DNA of 64,000 nucleotides, taken from positions 124,001 to 188,000 of the forward strand of contig SWDT01000107.1 of assembly GCA_009193035.1 (NCBI GenBank), in the 5' to 3' direction. The stretch comes from Halicephalobus mephisto. Taxonomy: Eukaryota > Nematoda > Chromadorea > Rhabditida > Panagrolaimidae. The position numbers were made by a program, and so were the translations under genes. The notes beneath the pieces are model-generated. The model was not told the origin of the DNA and did not search any database. It saw nothing but the letters and a program-made list of their open reading frames with translations. Position 1 is the first letter of the stretch. Every line of letters begins with the position of its first letter. Positions 23,531-34,387 of this stretch are shown piece after piece.

Positions 23531-23850
23531 AGTATATTTCTCTTTTAATTAAAAAATATTCTCACTGAAATACGAAAGGTAAATGAGAGAATATTTGCTC
23601 AAGGGTTTTTTCGATCAGAATACATTCATCATTTTTTTGCTTTTCGTCGCTTCCTTGATGGATTCACACTGTCTCAGAATGCATTACACGTGAGTTTCTT
23701 TGGCGGATAATTAGTTTTTCAGTTAAAAAAGAAAAAACTTTTGATGAAGGGATACGTATTTTTAGAAAATTAATTAGAGTATAATAAGTAATGCACCGTT
23801 TCAGTAGGAGGAGATCATATATAATAGTTTGTTTGAGCAGCTTCAAAAAG
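23531..23850. other. Spacer, no gene seen
   Basis: Short spacer before the 5S pair; its last bases (GAGCAGCTTCAAAAAGGG) match the flank of 5S copy 1. Confidence 0.35.
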
Positions 23851-23968
23851 GGTAGCAGCACTGGGGATTCCGAGGACGTCTCCGATCCAAGTACTAACCC
23901 AGCCCTATCATGTTTAACTGGCCAGATCGAACGGGATGGCGTGTGCTCACAATGGTTTGACCGCTACC
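23851..23968 (-). rRNA. 5S rRNA gene, copy 2
   Basis: 118 nt on the minus strand with the canonical CCGTTCGATCTGGCC block and intact control region. It is the first member of a two-gene unit; the next copy lies 280 bp on. Confidence 0.85.
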
Positions 23969-24130
23969 CACATGCCCTCAGGGTCTCTAAACTCCCCTAC
24001 TTCGGATAGTGACTAGAGTGAATCAAAATTCATTCATTATTCACTATTCTAGGGATCTTAGAGCGAATATTATTGGCGCTTAAAATATAAATACTTTGGT
24101 AATTGCTAAAAAGTTAGTTTTGAGAAAAAA

Positions 24131-24247
24131 GTAGCAGCACTGAGGATTCCCAGGACGTCTCCGATCCAAGTACTAACCCAGCCCTATCATGTTTAACTGG
24201 CCAGATCGAACGGGATGGCGTGTGTTCACAATGGTTTGACCGCTACC
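24131..24247 (-). rRNA. 5S rRNA gene, copy 3
   Basis: Second gene of the 280-bp tandem pair, same strand. The spacer (GATAGTGACTAGAGTGAAT, then ATTCACTATTCTAGGGATCT) is nearly identical to the spacer of the pair at 28379-28776. Confidence 0.8.
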
Positions 24248-25327
24248 CACGTGCCCTCAGGGTATCTAAACTCCGATCCCTTCAATGATATCTAAAAACG
24301 AGGAGAAAATATTTACTCAGGGTTGCTATTCATGCAATTCCTGCAGACATTTCTTGATCAAAAATCAGTTCCCATAGCGTAATTAGATAATGTCTATATT
24401 TACACAAAAATCGTTATTATCACTATTTGGGGAATTTCCACATTACTTTTGAATAACAGAAATAGAATTTCAGTAGAAATTTTAAGCAGTGACTAGATAA
24501 GCTATAAGTCCTTCTTTCTCAATCCTAGCAACAGTTCATTGATCTCTTATCCAGCGATCAGTTCATCTCTGCTCATTATCCTGCTCGATATACATGTGTT
24601 TATTATAGAAATTCGATCCGGATCTTTAGTAGGTAAAAGACACGAAGGTCTGGTTCTCTAAAACCCCGAATTAACACTTCTCGGTTCTCCGTGATAAGAA
24701 CTAAACCTCCATTTTCTTGATCCAGACGGAACATGCTTGATTTAATTGTTTTTCTTATCTTTCGAGCGTTTTTTGGAATCATTATATTTTTATTCAGCGA
24801 AAGTCCAAATAATCTCTTGTTCTTTTTCAGAAACAATTAACAAAGAAACTATTAATACTGTAAACAATAATTTTTAAAGCGGGATATTTTGGGGTGGCGC
24901 ACCTTAAAAACTTGTTTATCGAACATTGATTAATTTCAAAGGGCTTAGTTTATTTGGTCAGCAAAGATGTTAGACAGCAAATTTCCGTACAACAGCGTGT
25001 GACCGATAAGCCGGGTTTTCAAGTACAAAGCTTGTGATAGGCTTTTCGCAGAGAAAACGGTGCTTTCAGGGTGTTCAAAGTTTGGCCTACGAGGACATGA
25101 GGTCAATTTAGGATCTTGTGATTGCAGTCCTAAATGCAGGTTTAAGATAATTCTAAGGTAGGAATGTAATAATTAAAGTACTTGTCTCTTTCTTAATTCC
25201 AAGGAAAATCGGGGAGTTTTAGAAGAGGAAATTCGGTGTTTCTGGATTTCGAAATTTCGGGAATTTAAAAAACCAAAAAGTAGATGAATTTTAACTTTTT
25301 TTTATGTTCATTTTGAGATTTGTTTTT
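24248..25327. other. Gene-poor spacer
   Basis: No coding or RNA gene supported. Confidence 0.35.
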
Positions 25328-25920
25328 TTTGATATTATTCATAGTTTGTCTGCTATGAAAAACGTCATATTTATACCATTGCTGTGATCTTTTTAATATG
25401 TTCCTTATGGTGGTATTTGTAATTTGTATTCTGTTATTGTATAAAGATTTTCGGTTGCACTCTACCTTAATCCTAAGATCTGTCTACTTTGATATTATTC
25501 ATAATTTCTCTTTTATGAAAAACGTCTTATTTATACCCTTGTGATCTTTGAAATATCTCCTCTATGTTGATATTTGTAATTTGTATCCCTTTATTTTATA
25601 AAGATTTTTGATTGCATTTTATCTTGACCCCTGGGATCTATCTACTTTGATATTATTCATAATTTCTCTTTTATGAAAAACATCATATTTCTACTTTTGT
25701 TGTGATCTTTGAAATTTGTCCTCCATGGTGGTATTTATAGGTTCTTGCTCTATAAAAAATTTAATTACACTCAACCCGGATCCCCCAAAATCGGTTGCTT
25801 TTGGTGTTATCTGTAGTTTATTTTTCTATTAAGAAATTTTAGGTACAGCTTTACCCGCGATTTTCTCTCTTTGGTGTCGTTCATTGTTTACTCCTCTAAA
25901 CCTCTTTTCTTTCCTCGATA
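25328..25920. repeat. Tandem repeat, about 158-bp unit, 3-4 copies
   Basis: Units open with TTTGATATTATTCATA at 25328, 25488 and 25646, with a degraded fourth opening TTTTGGTGTTATCTGTAG near 25799. Each contains a CTATGAAAAACGTC-like block and TGGTATTTGTAATTTGTAT-like sequence. Confidence 0.8.
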
Positions 25921-26339
25921 TCCTGTGTTTTAGTCGAATTAATCAAATTTTGCACTTTTTTTCATCAATAGCTTCACGACCAATTTAAAACCTTCCTGGA
26001 CTACTTTATAGTTCGTTGTTCCTGCTTTCGAAACACCAGCTGCCAAGTTCATCCTTTTCTTGATTAATGTCCTGGACTCTCATTGATCAGTCATCGTGCC
26101 AACCACGTGAACTTGGTGGAAAGGCTTGTCAGCTAGGACAAAAACCAAACTTGCTATTTCTCGATCGATAATAGGTCTAGTTATCAGACTCGTGCTCTAA
26201 TCCGCCCTTTGTCCTAGACGAAAAAAGGTTTTGAGTAAACATTGTCCTTATTTACCCATTTTGTGAAGTTTCTGGCATTACGGTTACAGCAGAAAAATTC
26301 TCGTCTAAAATAAAGGTAGGATTAAAGAGGGATGTGGGT
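25921..26339. other. Spacer, no gene seen
   Basis: Nothing recognisable. Confidence 0.35.
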
Positions 26340-27000
26340 CTTGAAAGCAGTGCACTATGGATAGTGATTGACAGCACCGAATTTAAGCAAAGTCAGTCAC
26401 TATCTACCTGTCTATTATGTTCCTCCATCCAAAAATCAGCTGCGAAAAGCACCAAAATAGTGACTAAAAATTTTTTAAAAACTTAAACACTATCCGAAAT
26501 CATCATTAAAGTTGTTTGTCAAAAATACTTTCGGAAAGACAGCTCTTTTCAGTCACTATCCTAAATATTTTCAGTCACTATCCTAAGTATTTTCTAGTCA
26601 CTATCAGATATTTTTAATCACTATCCTAAATATTTTTAATCACTATCCTAAGTATTTTCTAGTCACTATCTTAAATATTTTTTAATCACTATCTTAAATA
26701 TTTTTAATCACTATCTTGAATTTTTCTGTTTTTTGATCATCATTATTTTTTTTGTTTAAAAATCAGCTCCAAAAAGCACCAAGATAGTGACTAAGAAATT
26801 GTGAAAGCCTTTGGACACTATCTAAAACTATCATTGAAGTTTTCTGTTGTAAAAAACCAACTTCAAAAACATGTAGGATAGTAACTTTAAAAAACTATTT
26901 TTTTCGTCTTTTTAGTCGTAATTTGTTTATTGGAGTCGTTTTTTGTAGTTTAAAAAATCAGCTCCAATAGAAACTCTGATAGTGATTGTGAAAAAACGAT
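26340..27000. repeat. Dense GTCACTATCC / GGATAGTGAC motif field
   Basis: The ten-base motif CAGTCACTATCC and its reverse complement recur many times. At about 26549-26715 it forms a short tandem array (CACTATCCTAAATATTTT-type units of roughly 22-30 bp). The paired longer block AAAATCAGCTCCAAAAAGCA also repeats. Confidence 0.75.
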
Positions 27001-27209
27001 CTTGTGGCGAACGTTATCACTATTCAAATATTTTACCAGAGCTGATTTTTGAACACCTAAAATTGTTAAATTGTTAGGGTGGTGATTTAAAAATTTTTTA
27101 TTTTTCAATTATTATTCAAAATTTTTTTTGAAACTGTTTTTTGGATTCAAGTATTAGCAGTAAGAATTTTTAGGATAGTGACTGAAGGTAGATGATCTTT
27201 TTGTTTTTC

Positions 27210-27620
27210 AATCACTATCCACAGTCCTCTTTGGAATTATTTTTTGAATTCAAAAATCAATAATGAAATTTTTTTGGATAGTGACTAAAATGGAAAATTT
27301 TCTCATTTTCAGTCACTATCCACAATCCTTTTTGGAATTATTTTTTGAATTCAAAAATCAAAAATAAAATTTTTTTGGATAGTGACTAAAATGGAAAATT
27401 TTCTCATTTTCAGCCACTGTCCACAATCCTCTTTGGAATTATTTTTTGAATTCAAAAATCAACAATAAAATTTTTTTGGATAGTGACTAAAATGGAAAAT
27501 TTTCTCATTTTCAGTCACTATCCACAGTCCTTTTTGGAATTATTTTTTGAATTGAAAAATCAACAATAAAATTTTTTGGATAGTGACTAAAAATAGTGAT
27601 TTTAAAAACTTTTTGGACAC
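27210..27620. repeat. 101-bp tandem repeat, 4 copies
   Basis: CACTATCCACA(A/G)TCC recurs at 27213, 27314, 27415 and 27516, an exact 101-bp period. Each unit contains CACTATCC and, in inverse orientation, GGATAGTGACTAAAATGG, so a single unit can fold back on itself. Confidence 0.9.
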
Positions 27621-28378
27621 TATCTAGATTTTTTATTATTTATTATATAATGATTAAAATGAATTTTTTTAATAAATCAACTTGATCGAATTTTTTTTAT
27701 TCAAAAATATTTCCTATCTATTTTTAAAATCATTTTCCTTACTTTTGTCCTTCCTCCAACCCGGAAGGTTCTATTTTTATTTAAAATCATTTTTTTTAAT
27801 CTAAAAACTTCCATCTTTGATTAAAACACAAATCATTCGTGTCGGTACACAATCTTTCGAAATTTTCACATGAAAACCACGTTGTATTTTTTTAAATAAA
27901 CTTGGTAGAAAAATTCGAAATACCTTTATACCAGTTTTCGACTTTTTTGTCTCCAGTTTTGCTTTCCGTAAATTCGGCAAATGATAGATGGAATCAGATT
28001 TTGCAGTTTTTGCGCAAGTCAATCATTTTTGGACCAGCTGAGTTTTTTCTTTTTCGTCAGAATTGGTTCTTTGTTTTTCGATGGGGGTATGTAACGTAGA
28101 AGAAAGTTCTTGAAAAATTTGGCGAAAAAATTATTCTCTGACGAAACGAGGGAGTTGATTTATGGCGGGATAACAGAATGAAAAAGTTAAAAAACTTGGT
28201 GATTAGAAATTACGAAATGTTACCGGAAGGTCGTCTAGAAAATTCGAAATTTCGTTAAAAAATTAAGCTGTTCATAGAACAGACAAAAGAAAATTTCAAC
28301 GAAAACATTGGACTACGATCTAATTTTTCTAACATGATTGTTTTCGTCACCGTTTACGATGGGGCAAAGTATGAAAAA
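27621..28378. other. AT-rich spacer
   Basis: No gene supported on either strand. Confidence 0.35.
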
Positions 28379-28496
28379 GATAGCAGCACTGAGGATTCCG
28401 AGGACGTCTCCGATCCAAGTACTAACCCAGCCCTATCGTGTTTAACTGGCCAGATCGAACGGGATGGCGTGTACTCACAATGGTTTGACCGCTACC
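28379..28496 (-). rRNA. 5S rRNA gene, copy 4
   Basis: 118 nt on the minus strand. Its 3' end is slightly altered (GTGCTGCTATC, one change in the terminal stem). First gene of the second 280-bp pair. Confidence 0.8.
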
Positions 28497-28658
28497 GACG
28501 TGCCCTCAGGGTATCTAAACTCGCCTACTTTGGATAGTGACTAGAGTGAATTAAAATTCATTCATTATTCACTATTCTAGGGATCTTAGAGCGAATATAT
28601 TTGGCGCTTAAAATATAAATTCTTTAATAATTGTTAAAAAGTTAGTTTTGAGAAAAAG

Positions 28659-28776
28659 GGTAGCAGCACTGGGGATTCCGAGGACGTCTCCGATCCAAGT
28701 ACTAACCCAGCCCTATCGTGTTTAACTGGCCAGAGCAAACGGGATGGCGTGTACTCACAATGGTTTGACCGCTACC
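28659..28776 (-). rRNA. 5S rRNA gene, copy 5
   Basis: 118 nt, second gene of the pair, with the CGTTTGCTCTGGCC variant of copies 1 and 7. It ends in GCTACC followed by CTTTTTCTC on the minus strand. Confidence 0.85.
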
Positions 28777-29651
28777 TACATGCCCTCAGGGCCTCTAAAT
28801 TCTAAATTCCGTTAATAATAACTTAATATCTAAAATTTCACGAAAGTGACTCCCTCTTCAAATCATCTTGATAACCAAAACATCTCGGTACCCTTTTAAT
28901 GTTTAGACAATTTCGAAATTGTACTTTCAGCGCTTCCTAACCATGTTCTCGTCTTGTTTTCAACAACTTTCAATCTTATGATCGTCTGTGAAAATATAAA
29001 GAAAAATTGATTGAAAATCAGAGAAAACATAACATTTTTCTGTGATTTAAATGCTTTTCAATGTTACAAAAACGGCTTAATATCATCCTCAATTGAATAG
29101 TGATCTTTCATCTATGATCTGCGAAATCTTTAAAAACAAAACAGACATAAACATTAATTACTCATATTAATTTAATTGTTCTCTGTTCGAAAGTGCCTTT
29201 TGATCAGACCTGAAGACCTGTCATTTTTAATTTTCTTCAACGACTCGAATTTCTCACATGTATCGCCTTAACTAATCAAAAGACCTAGTTGTTCAACTTT
29301 GGTTTTGACACACATGAGGGTCTAGTTGCTTTTCACTTAATTTTCGGCGGTTTCTGAAAATTTTTCGAATTTTTATGTTCATTACCCAGACAAAAACGTC
29401 AATTTTATTCCGAAAAATTTAAAATAGTTATAACTTGATTTGTGACGTTTTAAAATAATTAAATTTTTCTTTCTTGTCGAGACCGAAGTTAAACTAAATT
29501 TATTTTCAAATTAAAAATTGATAAACTTTGTTGAATTTTTTTGTTTATCGGAATTTTTAAATTTATTTTTTACTATTTTTATGAATATCGTTTATAAACA
29601 GACCACGGAGTTCGAAAAATAATCGATAAAGTAAGTTTTTCAAAAATTGCT
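28777..29651. other. Gene-poor spacer
   Basis: Nothing recognisable. Confidence 0.35.
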
Positions 29652-29802
29652 TACACACAAAAAAGTATAACTTTTGGTTCAGTAACAATTACGAAATGTG
29701 ATACAATCGTCACATTTTTCACATTTGACTTTTGTGACGAAAATTAAAAAATAATAATGATTTGAACTTTTTACTGTACTAAAAGTTATAATTTTTTGTG
29801 TA
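29652..29802. mobile_element. MITE-like element, copy 2
   Basis: About 150 bp. The left end ACACAAAAAAGTATAACTTT is nearly the exact inverse of the right end AAAGTTATAATTTTTTGTGT; the internal GACTTTTGTGACGAAAATTA is shared with copies 1 and 3. Confidence 0.8.
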
Positions 29803-29905
29803 GAGATTTTGGATAGTGTCTATTTCTAACTCAAATCAGGACTTTCTAGTCACTATCCGAAACTTATTATAACTGTCAAAATCACTATCCAAAACAGCTC
29901 CAATA

Positions 29906-30068
29906 TACAAAAAAAGCGTAACGTTTGACTTCTTAACAACTGCGAAATGTAAGAAAAATGTGACACAATTTCATATTTTTATAAATATTCGATATTTGTG
30001 ACGAAAATTAAAAAATAATAGTGGTAATTTGTATTTGTTTTTGTGCCAAAATTTACGCTTTTTGTGTA
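29906..30068. mobile_element. MITE-like element, copy 3
   Basis: About 160 bp, more diverged. The left end TACAAAAAAAGCGTAAC is inverse to the right end TTTACGCTTTTTGTGTA. Same orientation as copies 1 and 2 and only 100 bp from copy 2. Confidence 0.75.
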
Positions 30069-30249
30069 CATCATTGTTTTCGTCGACTGAGAATTGCTTT
30101 TTCGAACAGCTGGTAGCAATTGATCAAAAACGATTTCAATCCTGGGATGAACGTCTAGACGGAGTTATGAAAGGTCCGTATTTTGCATGCCCGGAGGGGC
30201 TTCGAAATATAGAGCAATTTTCGAAATACAACTTTCAAAGGACTCTAGT

Positions 30250-30720
30250 CAGGATAAATAATTGGACTTTTTGGTCTTGGATGGAAAATTGAATTTCCGC
30301 TTTGAGACTAATTTTGAAGTTTTTGGTCTTAAATGGAAAGTTAAATTTTTTCGAAACTAATTTTGAAGTTTTTGGTCTTAGATGGAAAGTTAAATTTTTT
30401 TGAAACTAATTTTGGAGTTTTTGGTCTTAAATGGAAAGTTAAATTTTTGTTTCAGGATTATTTTTGGAGTTTTTTATTTTTAGTTTTAGATGGAAAATTG
30501 GAGAATCAAACTTTTGTTCTGGAATAAATTTTAAAACTCTTTAGTCTTAGATGGAAAATTAAATTTTTTTTAAACTAATTTTGAAGTTTTTAGTTCTAGA
30601 TAAAAAGTTAAATTTTTTTCAGCCTAATTTTGAAGTTTTTGGTCCTAAATGGAGAGTTAATTTTTTTTGAGACTAATTTTGGAGTTTTCAGTTCTAGATA
30701 AAAAGTTGAAGAATGAATGC
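30250..30720. repeat. Degenerate 50-bp tandem repeat, about 8 copies
   Basis: TTTTTGGTCTTA(G/A)ATGGAAA followed by GTTAAATTTTTT recurs with starts of GGTCTT at about 30273, 30325, 30375 and 30423, then at less regular spacing to 30720. No coding potential. Confidence 0.75.
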
Positions 30721-32040
30721 TTCTTTTTGGAATTATTTTTGAAATTTTTTTGGAATACTGTAATTGGAATTGTGGGGATTTGTGGTAAATAGAATTTAGT
30801 TTTTTTGGATAATTGTGTTTTTATTTTTTATTTTTGAATATTGTGTATCGTAAACTCCACCCCTTTGTTGTCAGTTTGCACCGAAATCGAACTTTTCGAA
30901 GATCCGCCTTCTATCCTTTGGTCTTAGTTTTAACAAGTTTATCTTCGTCGAAATCGTTTCCCAATTGTTCTTCAAAAATTTTTCCTTCAATTAAAATAAA
31001 TTTTTTATAATTAACTTACGTAAAAAATTTTCTTTTACAAAAAAAGGAAATTTTCTATCCGATTTCACTTTTCCCAGAAGGCTTATCTAGAGGCTTCTGA
31101 AAAAAAGTTTCAATTTACCTCCAGCTATCGGTCAAATTGTAAACAACTAAAAATCCAACATGGGTGTCCGTTTTTTGCATTTTCCGATCCACGACGAGAC
31201 CCGTTTTCCGAGCAGTCGGTTTTTTGCATTTTTAAAAATGTACGTTTTTAATCATTTTTTGTGAATTTTTAGTTTAAAATATCCGTATTTCGTTTTTTCA
31301 AAGTTAACGATAAAAATTCAAAGTCGAAATTTTTTCGTTTTAAAATAAAATTAAAAAAAAATTTTTTTACCTAAAATTACAGAACTTATTTAATTTTTTA
31401 AATGTTGATTGAATTCTGAGATCAATTTTCTGGAGTTAATTGTCAAAGTTCGAAGTCGAAATTTTGACTTTTCGTTCTAAGATAACAACTGTAAATTTTT
31501 TCTATTTCAAAAAGTTGTTTTATGTAAATTTATAATTAGATTTTTTAAATTTTTTCAAATCTAAAAATAACTTTCAAGTTATATTTAAGTGTAAAAAATT
31601 TAAATTTTGGAAATTGTGTTTCAACGCGAAAAATTTAAATTTTAAAGTTTATGTTTTAATGCGAAAAGTCCGGAATTTAACCTTGAACTTTGATAAAACG
31701 AAATAAATTAATTTATTCACTTTTTTCCTAACATATACAGTAATCAAATTACTTCTAATTCAACTTCCGGTAATTTTTAAAGAGTTTTCAATTATTTTTA
31801 TATTTTTTAAAAAATTTAAAAAATTATTTTGAATTAAAATTTATTTTTCGCGTTGAGACCAAATTTGAATTTTTGAATTTTATCTTTTATTTTTGTAAAT
31901 TTTTAAAAGTAAAATTATTAATTTTTGATTACCTACTTGGAACACACTTTAAAAAATGGAAAAGTATATTTTTGAATTTTTTATGATTTTTTAAATAAAA
32001 TATTTTCAAACGAAAAAATTATTTTTAAAAATTCGTGTCG
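30721..32040. other. Very AT-rich spacer
   Basis: No gene. Around 31430-31500 lies a fragment related to the inverted-repeat region at 9217-9900 (AGTCGAAATTTTGACTTTTC, CGTTCTAAGA). Confidence 0.35.
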
Positions 32041-32460
32041 AGACCTAAATTTTTTGAATTTTAATTATTTTTAAAATCAAATTTTTTTTTGAATTTTATT
32101 TTCGTGTCGAGATTTTTTTTGTTTAAAAATTCAAAAATAAAATTTTTTTGAATTTTAATTTTTTTATGAATTTAATTTTTTAAATTTTAATTATTTTTTA
32201 AAATTTTATTTTCGTGTCGAGATTTTTTTTTGTTTAAAAATTCAAAAATAAAAATTTTTTTATTTTAATTTTTTTTTGAATTTAATTTTTTAAATTTTAA
32301 TTATTTTTTAAAATTTTATTTTCGTGTCGAGATTTTTTTTGTTTAAAAACCCAAAAATAAAAATTTTTTTAAAATTTTATTTTTAAAATTTTAATTTTTT
32401 TTTGAATTTTATTTTCGTGTCGAGATTTTTTTTTGTTTAAAAACCCAAAAATAAAAATTT
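32041..32460. repeat. Tandem repeat carrying CGTGTCGAGATTTTTT, about 108-bp unit
   Basis: TTTTCGTGTCGAGATTTTTT occurs at about 32100, 32211, 32320 and 32413, each followed by GTTTAAAAA(T/C)(T/C)CAAAAATAA. The rest of each unit is nearly pure A/T. Confidence 0.8.
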
Positions 32461-32622
32461 TTAAATTTCGTCGAGATTTAAATTTGTTGAAATTAAATTT
32501 CGAAAAAACTTTAAAAGTGATCTTTTAGGCCAATGATCGGTTTTTAACTCTGCCCCAGAATATCGGTGGCATCTGATACAGTATCCTTCTTGAAATTTCG
32601 AGGATTGAATTTCCCTAAAAAA

Positions 32623-33744
32623 ATGAATGAACTTCTTGCGATAATTTTGATCGTATTTATCTGTTGTGCTATGTTCCTTGCTTGGCTGATCTCTATGGCC
32701 ACATGTCCGGACAGGATGGTCAATCTGATCAGCAAAGGAAACGGATCTTCTTCTGCAAGTTCCAGAAATGAATCTTGTGAACTTGTTCCCAAGGACGAAG
32801 AAAAAGGAGAAATCGGGCCGGAGATTGACTCTCAGCACCCCAGTAAGCCCATAATAAAAAATCCGAACAAAAAATTGAGTGTTGTTCCGGAACAAGACGA
32901 ACAGGTAAGATTTTCGAAATTAAAAATAATCAAATTTAAAAAATTATTTTTCATGATGAAATTAGTGATTTTTTAAGCGAAAAATTTCTAAATATATATT
33001 ATTTGAAAATAAATTCTAAACAGCGGTCCTGAGAAGAATAATGTTTAATTAATTTTTTAAATTTAGTTTTGGATTTTTTTATTTTTTATTTTTTTAGTTA
33101 TTTTGTAAGTTTTAACTGATGGTCCTGAGAAGAATAATGTTTAATTAATTTTTTTAATTTAGATTTGGGTTTTTTTATTTTTTAGTTTTTTAGTTATTTT
33201 GTAAGTTTTAACTGATGGTCCTGGGAAGAATAATGTTTAATTAATTTTTTAAATTTAGTTTTGGATTTTTTATACATCATTCGTGGTAAAACCGGTTTTT
33301 TTATTTTGTATTTTTTTGGTTGTTTTATAAATTTTAACCAATGGTCCCGGGAATAATGTTTGATTTCGAAATTATTAGTTTTTTTAATTAATCAATTTTT
33401 AGTTGACTGTTCAATCGACTACCTCTCCTCCTCGTCCTTCGATTTTCCAAAATCACTTTGTCGAAAATGAACTCGACTACCCCGTCGTCCCCTCTACTTC
33501 CGCCTTAGGGCCTAGACTCTTCTCTCGCTTCTCGGAGTCTCACATCGATCAGCTGGACGATGGAAGTCTCGATGAGGAAATCTACGAACCTCAACCTATT
33601 GTTCTCCAGCCAGTGACCCTCCCTGCGAGGATCCCGGTCAGCACTGGGGGTCCTGTGGCGGTGACCCAGCCCTACAGTAAGATCGGGGACAGGGTCTTCA
33701 AGTGCTATTCTGTCGGTTTTGTCAATCAGACTCAAATCAGTTAA
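32623..33744 (+). CDS. Small single-pass membrane protein, unknown family
   Basis: Two exons, 32623-32904 and 33403-33744, phase 0, 207 aa. The first ATG (MNELLAIILIVFICCAMFLA) opens directly into one hydrophobic helix (about residues 3-23), so the protein is probably a signal-anchored type III membrane protein with a cytosolic tail. The tail is disordered, Ser/Pro-rich (TSPPRPSIF) and acidic (LDDGSLDEEIYEPQ), and has no domain I recognise. Donor ACAG|GTAAGA and acceptor TTTTTAG are strong. The 498-nt intron contains three direct repeats of about 97 bp. The second exon is clearly richer in G and C than its surroundings, supporting a real gene. Function is not inferred. Confidence 0.65.
33020..33345. 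repeat. Intronic tandem repeat, about 97-bp unit
   Basis: GGTCCTGAGAAGAATAATGT recurs at 33024, 33121 and (as GGTCCTGGGAAGAA) 33217, with TTTAATTAATTTTTTAAATT between. A partial fourth copy (GGTCCCGGGAATAATG) is near 33342. Confidence 0.8.
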
Positions 33745-34387
33745 ATCAAAGTTTATCTTCGGGAAGGAAAAAACTGGTACAATCAATGTTTACAAAGTTG
33801 AGCTGTTAATCTGAAAATTCCTTCCTTGTACAAGTTCGTATCTTTACGGTTCTTGTTGAATTTGCCATTTTTATTTTCAAAAAGCAACAAATAAACGGGT
33901 AACTTGAAATCGAAAAAAATTAAAAATTGCAAAAAATTAAAAACGTTAAAATCAACAAAAATTATAAAAAATTACAAATTATAAAAAATTAATAAAAATT
34001 ATAAAAAATTTAAATCAATAAAAATTTGGAAAATCTAAAATATTTAAAAAATTAAAAATAAAGTTTCAAAAATTTAAAAAAACCAAAAAATTAAGAAACG
34101 TTTTTAGAAAACAAAAAAATTAATTATATTATAAAAAAATTTAAAAGTAAAGATTTTAAAAATATAGAAATTAATTAATATTTAAAAAATTAAAGAAAAT
34201 TAATAAATGTAAAAAGGTAAATTTTTCGCAAAAGTGAATATTAGGATAATTTGAAAATAATTATTTCGTCATCTTTATCAGTGATCGGTTTCGAAACGAA
34301 AGTTCCACTCGCTGGAAATTAAAATTTTTCTTGTCTTTCGTTTTTTAAATTTTTCCTGGTTTTTTATCGTCTTTTACGTGCTTCACG
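33745..34387. other. Intergenic, promoter side of the kinesin
   Basis: AT-rich. The end has no acceptor immediately before the ATG; a pyrimidine-rich TTTTTTATCGTCTTTT tract precedes it. Confidence 0.35.

Noticed and set aside
26540..27620. CRISPR-like regular repeats
   Set aside because: Repeats are degenerate eukaryotic tandem arrays with no unique spacers of constant length, in a genome with spliceosomal introns.
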